This document shows positions 1-5,700 of a stretch of 8,564 nucleotides of DNA, one piece after another (the stretch's first letter is position 1; each line of letters starts with the position of its first letter). Source of the DNA: Clostridium sp. CAG:448 (GTDB lineage: Bacteria > Bacillota > Clostridia > Oscillospirales > CAG-272); contig FR890460.1 of NCBI GenBank assembly GCA_000433415.1, positions 24,976-33,539 of the forward strand, written 5' to 3'. The position numbers were made by a program, and so were the translations under genes. Under the pieces are notes generated by a model. It searched no databases and had not been told where the DNA came from. It was given only the letters and a program-made list of their open reading frames with translations.

Positions 1-1448
1 GCCTGGATGCTTGCCTTGCGGACATGCTTTTTTTGCGCCGGTGTCTGCGCGGCGGCAAGCGCCTTTTCAAAGAGCGCAAGCAGATCGTCGCATTGTTCCG
101 CATCGTAGGGAAGAATGCTGTCCGGGCTTGCGTAAAGGCTGAAGTGCCGTTTGCCGTCCCCTTTGGCAATCGATTCCGTCTGCTCCATAAAGGTGCGTAT
201 GTACGCCCATCCGTCTCCGTAGAAACAGCGGCAGAATTCATCGATCATTGCCGTGTACGCCTCCCGGTTCATGTGCGGATTCCACATCAGCTCGGAGCAG
301 ATATAGGAGCGCAACTCCTCAAACTGTCCGCAGAAGGAGTTGAAATTCCCCTCGTTGAAGACGCTGACCACGTTGTGCGCGGCGTAATAGGTGATATGGT
401 CGTAAAGAATGGAGTAATTGGGAAAAATGGTCTGGTAGAAGGCAAAATCCACATGGTAGTCCCAAACGGAGAGGTGACTGCAAACCTTTGCCCAGTTCTC
501 AAAGAATTCGGCAAAGCGATAGTTCTGCGGACAGGTCTGATCGTCGATCCGATGATTGTAGCAGGCGTCCATGACGCAGAGCTGTACCAATACGTTATCT
601 TCAAATGTCATTCCCTGCGGGGGCGTGACCGAGTAGCGGTAAGCCAGCGTTTCGATCAGAACATTGGGGAATTCCGGCTTGATCTCGCGGGCAATCCGGT
701 TGACAAAGGCGAACAGCGCGCCGCCCTCCGTGCCGTACCTGGCGTTCAGCGCCGCGCACTTCTCGCAGTGGCAACCCAACTGATGCTCGTAGGAGTCGTT
801 CTGCGAAACCGAGATGACGGTTGCGTCCGGTTCTTCCAGCAGCCATTTGCGCACATTGCCGAGAACCGTCCGATAGACATTTTCGTCACACAGGCAGGGC
901 TGTACGCCGATGTTTTCCTCCCGTGTGCCGGGCATTTCGGCGAGATCGTAGAACGTATGTACCCGCATGCCGCGCGCGTACCGGATGGGATTGAGTTTGT
1001 GAAGCTTGTCATATTCCGGATCTGCCAGCGCGAGTTTGTAGAAGGAACAGCGGAAATCAAAGGTCGGGTTATAAGTAAAACGGAGGAATTCCGGAATTTC
1101 CCGGGCGGCATCGGGCAGCATAACCTCGCAGTCCTTGGCAAAAAAGCGACAGCCGAGATAATCCGTCAGAAAACAGATCACGCCCTGCCGCGTCCCGCGG
1201 TCGGTCTTGCCGGAGATGTACAGGCTTTTTTTGTCGCGGTACAGCAGATAGCCGTCATTGGTAAGGGTTGCACGCATGGATGTGACTTCCTGCGGCTCGC
1301 CGTCGGTTTTGCCGAGCGTGATGGAGGGGAGATTGATCTTTTCTGTCAGCGCCAGCTTGGCGGACAGAAGTGCAGCTGATTCGGTGAGGACGGTGACGGG
1401 ATTTTCCGGGAGAATCACCGGAATGCGGTATTTTTTCGGATCGGACAT
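1..1448 (-). CDS. DUF4838 domain protein, glycoside-hydrolase-like (3' end beyond the window)
   Basis: Reading leftwards from the ATG at 1448-1446, 482 codons are open to the window edge, so the C-terminus is missing. The start is set by AAAAGGAG 9 nt upstream. There is no signal peptide (MSDPKKYRIP), so the protein is probably cytosolic. Residues about 60-105, including SGKTDRGTRQGV and the following FLTDYLGCRFF, resemble the small N-terminal domain preceding the catalytic barrel in GH20/GH67-type enzymes. Residues about 150-420 match what I know of DUF4838: SVSQND at 214-218, a CHCEKC cluster at 226-231, ETLAYRYS at 266-273, the SVWDYHVDF stretch at 327-335, an FNEGNF motif at 364-369 and a FYGDGW segment at 409-414. 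Members occur in Clostridia and Bacteroidetes and are presumed to act on glycans, but I know of no proven substrate. It lies 78 nt downstream of the zinc-ribbon membrane protein, with no visible terminator or promoter between them, so the two are probably co-transcribed. The family call is confident. The enzymatic role is inferred. Confidence 0.88.
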   Translation of the reverse strand, partial: MSDPKKYRIPVILPENPVTVLTESAALLSAKLALTEKINLPSITLGKTDGEPQEVTSMRATLTNDGYLLYRDKKSLYISGKTDRGTRQGVICFLTDYLGCRFFAKDCEVMLPDAAREIPEFLRFTYNPTFDFRCSFYKLALADPEYDKLHKLNPIRYARGMRVHTFYDLAEMPGTREENIGVQPCLCDENVYRTVLGNVRKWLLEEPDATVISVSQNDSYEHQLGCHCEKCAALNARYGTEGGALFAFVNRIAREIKPEFPNVLIETLAYRYSVTPPQGMTFEDNVLVQLCVMDACYNHRIDDQTCPQNYRFAEFFENWAKVCSHLSVWDYHVDFAFYQTIFPNYSILYDHITYYAAHNVVSVFNEGNFNSFCGQFEELRSYICSELMWNPHMNREAYTAMIDEFCRCFYGDGWAYIRTFMEQTESIAKGDGKRHFSLYASPDSILPYDAEQCDDLLALFEKALAAAQTPAQKKHVRKASIQ

Positions 1449-1457
1449 GGCTGTAAA

Positions 1458-1465
1458 CTCCTTTT
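1458..1465 (-). promoter_or_regulatory. Ribosome binding site of the DUF4838 gene
   Basis: On the minus strand this reads AAAAGGAG and ends 9 nt before the ATG at 1448. It fixes the start of the DUF4838 gene and rules out the shorter in-frame options. Confidence 0.8.
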
Positions 1466-1526
1466 CGGAAAAACTTTGACTGCGACAGAAGAACGACCGG
1501 TCACAGGCGACATGGCGTTTTGATGG

Positions 1527-2042
1527 TTATTTTTGTTCTGCGTTGTATGGGACGCCGCAATAGGGGCAAACGCCCCGCGTGCCGCGGTAGGTAAAGCGCG
1601 CGCTGCAGCAGGGACAGACGACATCGTGGATTTCATCTGCGGGGTTCTGTTTTTGCGCCGGCTCGACCAACCGGTCGCCGTCGCGGTAAAGGCAGGGGAA
1701 GTATCCTTTGGAAAGACAGGTGTCCAGTTTGGTGCGCACCTCTTCCGCGGGCTTGCGCAGATGGGAAGAAAGTGCCGCGACATCCCGCAGACCCAAAACT
1801 TCGACCGCGTAAACCAAAGCATGGAGCTCCCGTTTTGCGCCGTATGTGACCCACAGAATCGGGACGCCGTAAAATCCGCCGCCCGAAAAGGCGATCCCGA
1901 GCACAAAAAACAGTGTGGGAAGCGGCAGCCACGCAGGCTTTGCCGCGCCGCATATGATCATGGGAATGCCCAGAACCATCAGAATGGACCACGCCAACGC
2001 AAACGCAAAATGAATGTGTAAAGACTGTTCTATTTTTTTCAT
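1527..2042 (-). CDS. Small membrane protein with winged-helix-like middle and C-terminal zinc ribbon
   Basis: This 171-residue protein starts at ATG 2042-2040 and stops with TAA at 1529-1527. Two hydrophobic stretches (about 12-31 and 42-66) look like a transmembrane hairpin, with the C-terminal two thirds probably in the cytoplasm. Residues about 71-127 alternate helices and strands like a winged helix: a helix around RDVAALSSHL, a candidate recognition helix in EEVRTKLDTCLSKG, then a short wing around YRDGDRLVEP. Residues 143-162 hold CPCC and CPYC, a four-Cys zinc ribbon. Similar membrane/winged-helix/zinc-ribbon proteins without known function are common in Clostridia. It is first in a two-gene leftward operon with DUF4838. 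AAGGGAG lies 14 nt before the ATG, a rather long spacing. The reading frame stays open upstream, but that stretch runs through the consensus promoter, so the internal ATG is preferred. It could be a membrane-bound regulator or a membrane quality-control factor. No function is claimed. Confidence 0.82.
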   Translation of the reverse strand: MKKIEQSLHIHFAFALAWSILMVLGIPMIICGAAKPAWLPLPTLFFVLGIAFSGGGFYGVPILWVTYGAKRELHALVYAVEVLGLRDVAALSSHLRKPAEEVRTKLDTCLSKGYFPCLYRDGDRLVEPAQKQNPADEIHDVVCPCCSARFTYRGTRGVCPYCGVPYNAEQK

Positions 2043-2056
2043 GGTTTCGCTTTCAA

Positions 2057-2063
2057 CTCCCTT
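2057..2063 (-). promoter_or_regulatory. Probable ribosome binding site of the zinc-ribbon membrane protein
   Basis: AAGGGAG on the minus strand, 14 nt before the ATG at 2042. The spacing is longer than usual, which may mean modest translation. No better Shine-Dalgarno sequence is present. Confidence 0.55.
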
Positions 2064-2078
2064 TGTCAAATCGGCATT

Positions 2079-2107
2079 ATTATAGCATTGTACCGCCGGA
2101 ATGTCAA
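2079..2107 (-). promoter_or_regulatory. Consensus housekeeping promoter for the leftward operon
   Basis: On the minus strand, TTGACA (2107-2102) is followed by a 17-nt spacer and TATAAT (2084-2079), a perfect match to the vegetative sigma-A consensus. Transcription would start near 2072, giving a leader of about 30 nt before the zinc-ribbon membrane protein. The position relative to the ATG fits this gene and no other. Confidence 0.88.
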
Positions 2108-2643
2108 GCTTTTTTGTGAAATAGACTGATGAACTGTAACCGGTTGGATCTAAGTAAGATCTGTAGGGGTAAAGTGCATTTCTCGGGTACGGATGAGAGA
2201 ACAGATAGAACGACAGTCGAAAAAACGGCAGATAAGGAAACAAAGAAAAACTTATCGTTCGTATCATTAGGTGATTTTGTTAGGGATTGCTCGGAGATTG
2301 TACCGTCAGGCAAAGAACAGCTGCCGAAAAATCTGCAAATTTCTTCCGCGAAACGTATAATTGCATATTTAATTATCCGTTTGCAATGATACGAAGAATT
2401 GGAAGGGAAATATCTTCTTTCGAAACCAATGGTGGAAAAGCAATCGAATAATGAACAGAAGCACCATATAAAAATGAAGGAAATTAATTTTTCTGTCGAT
2501 TTTGTGTCGGGTTGAAATGCTACCTCTCTCTGTCGAGGTTGAGATTAAAAATTCAGGAATGTGCAAAATATACAAAAAATCAGAACGCCAATTGTCTTAA
2601 TTTATAGAATCGTAGAAACTGAACCAAAAATCAAGAAACCACC
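2108..2643. other. Non-coding divergent intergenic region
   Basis: About 540 bp lie between two divergent promoters. Open frames of 60-90 codons occur on both strands (2129-2389 plus; 2104-2313 and 2369-2575 minus). None has a Shine-Dalgarno sequence, one starts with TTG, one overlaps the leftward promoter, and none resembles a known family. The DNA is more AT-rich than the flanking genes. The notable content is a set of nested inverted repeats at 2258-2398. Minor items are a GATCT/AGATC inverted repeat around 2148-2162 and a TCTGTCGA direct repeat at 2492-2499 and 2529-2536. I see no tRNA, rRNA or recognisable riboswitch. Confidence 0.6.
2258..2398. repeat. Nested inverted repeats; candidate structured RNA or small MITE-like remnant
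   Basis: The outer arms are TTCGTATCATT (2258-2268) and its exact reverse complement AATGATACGAA (2385-2395). Inside, next to the right outer arm, AAACGTATAATT (2351-2362) faces AATTATCCGTTT (2371-2382) with one mismatch across an 8-nt loop. This inner hairpin can extend through GC (2348-2349) with GC (2383-2384) and, after an internal loop, TTCTTC (2341-2346) with GAAGAA (2393-2398). The right outer arm can therefore take part in either pairing. No clear target-site duplication or T-tract is seen. A chance origin in AT-rich DNA is not excluded. Confidence 0.4.
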
Positions 2644-2671
2644 TTGACAAAAAAAGAAAGGGATGTATAAT
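2644..2671 (+). promoter_or_regulatory. Strong housekeeping promoter for the secreted-repeat-protein operon
   Basis: TTGACA (2644-2649) and TATAAT (2666-2671) are both exact hexamers, separated by 16 nt of purine-rich DNA. An A-rich stretch lies upstream. Transcription should start near 2678, giving a leader of about 69 nt that carries the hairpin pair at 2701-2723. Confidence 0.88.
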
Positions 2672-2700
2672 CTTCATGAGTAGAAATTTCAAACCAAAGC

Positions 2701-2723
2701 GCCTGCGTTTTGCAGGCAAAACG
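2701..2723 (+). promoter_or_regulatory. Two overlapping alternative hairpins in the mRNA leader
   Basis: Hairpin A pairs GCCTGC (2701-2706) with GCAGGC (2712-2717) around loop GTTTT. Hairpin B pairs CGTTTTG (2706-2712) with CAAAACG (2717-2723) around loop CAGG. They share bases, so only one can form fully. The right arm of B ends 5 nt before AGGAGG. The arrangement is a-b-a'-b', which is pseudoknot-like, but there are no loop nucleotides to make a stable pseudoknot. A role in mRNA stability or ribosome access is an inference. Confidence 0.5.
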
Positions 2724-2728
2724 AAATG

Positions 2729-2734
2729 AGGAGG
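2729..2734 (+). promoter_or_regulatory. Ribosome binding site that decides the start of the large repeat protein
   Basis: A perfect AGGAGG ends 12 nt before the ATG at 2747. An earlier in-frame ATG at 2726-2728 directly abuts this site and has no Shine-Dalgarno sequence of its own. Translation from 2747 also gives a clean signal peptide, so 2747 is preferred. Confidence 0.8.
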
Positions 2735-2746
2735 AATCAGAAAATC

Positions 2747-5700
2747 ATGAAAAAGATTTCGAGAAGAATTCTTACCCTGCTCATGGCTGTGATCATGGTT
2801 GCAGCAACTTTTGTGCCGGCATTCGCCGAAACAGCAGAAGTTGATGACGGACACGATCATGAACAGACTGCGTGTGCACACGAGCACCACGAGCAGGATG
2901 GAGAGGCTGTCGAGTCGACCTGTACTGCGTTTGGTTATACCCGCTACCACTGCCTGGATTGCGGCGAGTATTACCTGAGCGACTTCAAGCCCTTGAAGGA
3001 ACATGAGTATGAGGTTGTGGTTGTCGAAGCGGCAAACTGCCAGCAGAAGCAGATCACCGAAGAGCAGTGCAAAAACTGCGGCGCGGTGAAGCCGGACTCG
3101 CGGAAAGAAGGCGAAAACGGCGATCACGTTTGGGAGATCATTACCCCTGCGACCTGCACAACTGCCGGTGAGAGAAAATGCACCGTTTGCGAAAAGGTTG
3201 AGGAAATCCCTGCGGGCGACGGACACAGCTTTGTGATTACGGATGCAACCTGCACAACCAACGGATCCAAGGTCTGCGAGAAGTGCGGTTACACAGAAGT
3301 GATTCTTGCCACAGGACATGAGTTTGAAGCGGACAGAGCCAACGCGGTTCTCCCGACAAACTGCAAACCGGGCAAGATGCCGTATAAGTGCAAGAACTGC
3401 GACGCTTCTTATGACGTAGTCATTGAGCCGGAAGCAGAACACGGCGAAGAGGAAATCGTGCCCGCGGTTGCAGCGACCTGCACCTCCGTTGGTTGGACGG
3501 CAGGCAAGAAGTGCAAGGTTTGCGGTGAATACACTGTCAAGCCGGAAGAGCTTCCCATGCTGGAGCACACCCCCGTGGAAATTCCTGCGGTTGCGCCGAC
3601 CTGCCACAGCACCGGTCTGACCGCCGGCGAAAAGTGCTCTGTCTGCGAAACGATTTTGGTTGAGCAGGAAGAAGTGGAGATGATTCCCCACACCTGGGAT
3701 GAAGGCACGGTGACTGTGCCGGCTACCTGCACCACATCGGGTAAGAAGGTATTCAAGTGCACTGCCGATGGATGCGATGCAACCAAGGAAGAAATTATCC
3801 CGGAAATTGACGGACATGATTTTGCTGAAACCGTTTATGAACCGACCTGCACGCAGTATGGCTATACGTTGAAGTTCTGCCGTACCTGCGGCTATCGGGA
3901 AAAATCGGAAATGAAAAAACCTCTCGGACACAAGAAGGTGTTTGATCCTGCTGTTCCTGCTACCTGCCAGTATGCCGGTACGAAAGAAGGAAGCTGGCAT
4001 TGTGAGCGTTGCGACTATGTGGAAAAAATTGTGGATCCGCAGCTCAGCCATAAGTGGGACGAGGGTGTTGTGACAAAGGAAGCAACCTGCACGGAGGACG
4101 GCTCGGTTCTGTACACCTGTACGACCTGTAGCGCCGCAGTCGGAACTGTTGCAACCAGGACCGAGACTGTCAAGGCACTGGGTCATGACGAGATTGCGGT
4201 TCCTGTTTACGCTACCTGTAAAACCGAAGGTTACACCTATACCGGATGCTCCCGTTGCGATTACGATAAGGGCGATCGCTATGACATTACGCCGGTTGAT
4301 CCCAACGCTCACGTTTTGGTGACTGAGGTCGTCATCCGTGAAGCTACCTGTACAACGGAAGGCGAAAGTCTTTCTTACTGCAAACTCTGCGATAAGAAGG
4401 ATATTCGTACATATCCGCCGAAGAATGACAACCACGAGTGGAACGTCACCACGGAGCCTACCTGCATTACCAAGGGTGAGCGGGAGTGCACCAGATGCCA
4501 CAAGAAGGAAGAGATTGCTGCTTCCGGTCATACGGCGGGCGCTGAGGCAACCTGCACCGACGCTCAGATCTGCACCGTGTGCTCTGCAGTGATTGTTCCG
4601 GCACTTGGTCACGACTGGAAGACCGTCAAAGAGATTAAAGCACCGACCTGCACCGAAGAAGGCGAAGCAGAACAGATCTGCACAAGATGCGAACTTGAGC
4701 AGACCAATGCAATTCCTGCAACCGGACACAAGTGGGATGACGGTGAAGTGACTGTTGAACCGACCTGCACCACTGTCGGCACGAAAGTCTTTAAGTGCAC
4801 AGTGGAAGGTTGCAACGGAACAAAGAACGAGGAGATCGCTGCGCTCGGTCATGATTGGGCGGGTGAGTGGCTTACCGGCGTGAAGGCAACCTGCGCTGCG
4901 GAAGGCTCCGAATATCGTAAGTGTGCAAGATGCGAAGCCGAAGGCACTGCCAGTGATGGTGACCAGGCATACCGCGTGACTGCAAAAGATCCCCGCAATC
5001 ATACCCCTGCAAGGGATGGGGAAGGTAAGATTATCATTAAGAATGTCCTCAGAGAGGCAACCTGCGCCGAAGCGCCTGCATACAGTTGCGTTTGCGCAGA
5101 TTGCGGAGAATTGTTCGCGCTCATCGGTGATGAGAACGAAAAGCTTCCCCACACCTTTGGCGAGTGGACGATTGTGAAGGGCGCAACCTGCACAGAAGCC
5201 GGTCTCAGAACGCATGAATGCGAGATCTGCGGATATGTAGGAGAGGAAGACATTCCTGCAACCGGTCATAATCTGACGCACTTTGATGCAGTGGATGCAA
5301 CATGCACCGAAGAAGGCAATGTCGAGTACTGGACCTGTTCCAACGACTGCTGCAAAGACAAATTCTTTGACGCAGACAAAAAAGAGATCGAAGACATCAA
5401 GGTTGCAAAGAAGGCGCACAATCTGACAAAGGTTGATGCAAATGATGCTACCTGCACGGCAGAGGGCAACATTGCTTACTGGACTTGCGCAGACTGCGGC
5501 AAGTTCTTCAAGGATGAAAAAGCAACCGAAGAAATCGAAGAGGCAGACACTGTTCTTGCTAAGGCAGAGCATACCTTTAAGCCGGCTACCTGCACGGAGC
5601 CCGCAACCTGCGAGAAGTGCGGATACGAAGACGGCGAGGCGCTGGGCCATGATTATGTTGAGCACGACGTTACGGATCCTACCTGCGTAGGCACCGGTCT

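Noticed and set aside
24..1379. A 451-codon open frame on the plus strand
   Set aside because: It lies antisense and in register to the DUF4838 gene, whose strand has clear family motifs and a good ribosome binding site.
1449..1526. A terminator or second promoter between the two leftward genes
   Set aside because: Only a short GACCGGTC palindrome is present, with no T-tract, and no TTGACA/TATAAT pair is visible on the minus strand.
2129..2389. An 86-codon plus-strand frame in the intergenic region
   Set aside because: There is no Shine-Dalgarno sequence, the composition is unremarkable, and it spans the inverted-repeat region. I cannot support it as a gene.
2369..2575. A 68-codon minus-strand frame with a hydrophobic stretch
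   Set aside because: It begins with TTG, has no ribosome binding site, and lies in AT-rich DNA where hydrophobic codons are expected by chance.
2701..2723. A true H-type pseudoknot
   Set aside because: The two stems would abut with no loop nucleotides to cross the grooves, so alternative hairpins are more likely.
2726..2746. An earlier in-frame ATG giving seven extra residues on the large protein
   Set aside because: That ATG touches AGGAGG itself and has no upstream Shine-Dalgarno sequence. The ATG at 2747 gives a normal signal peptide.
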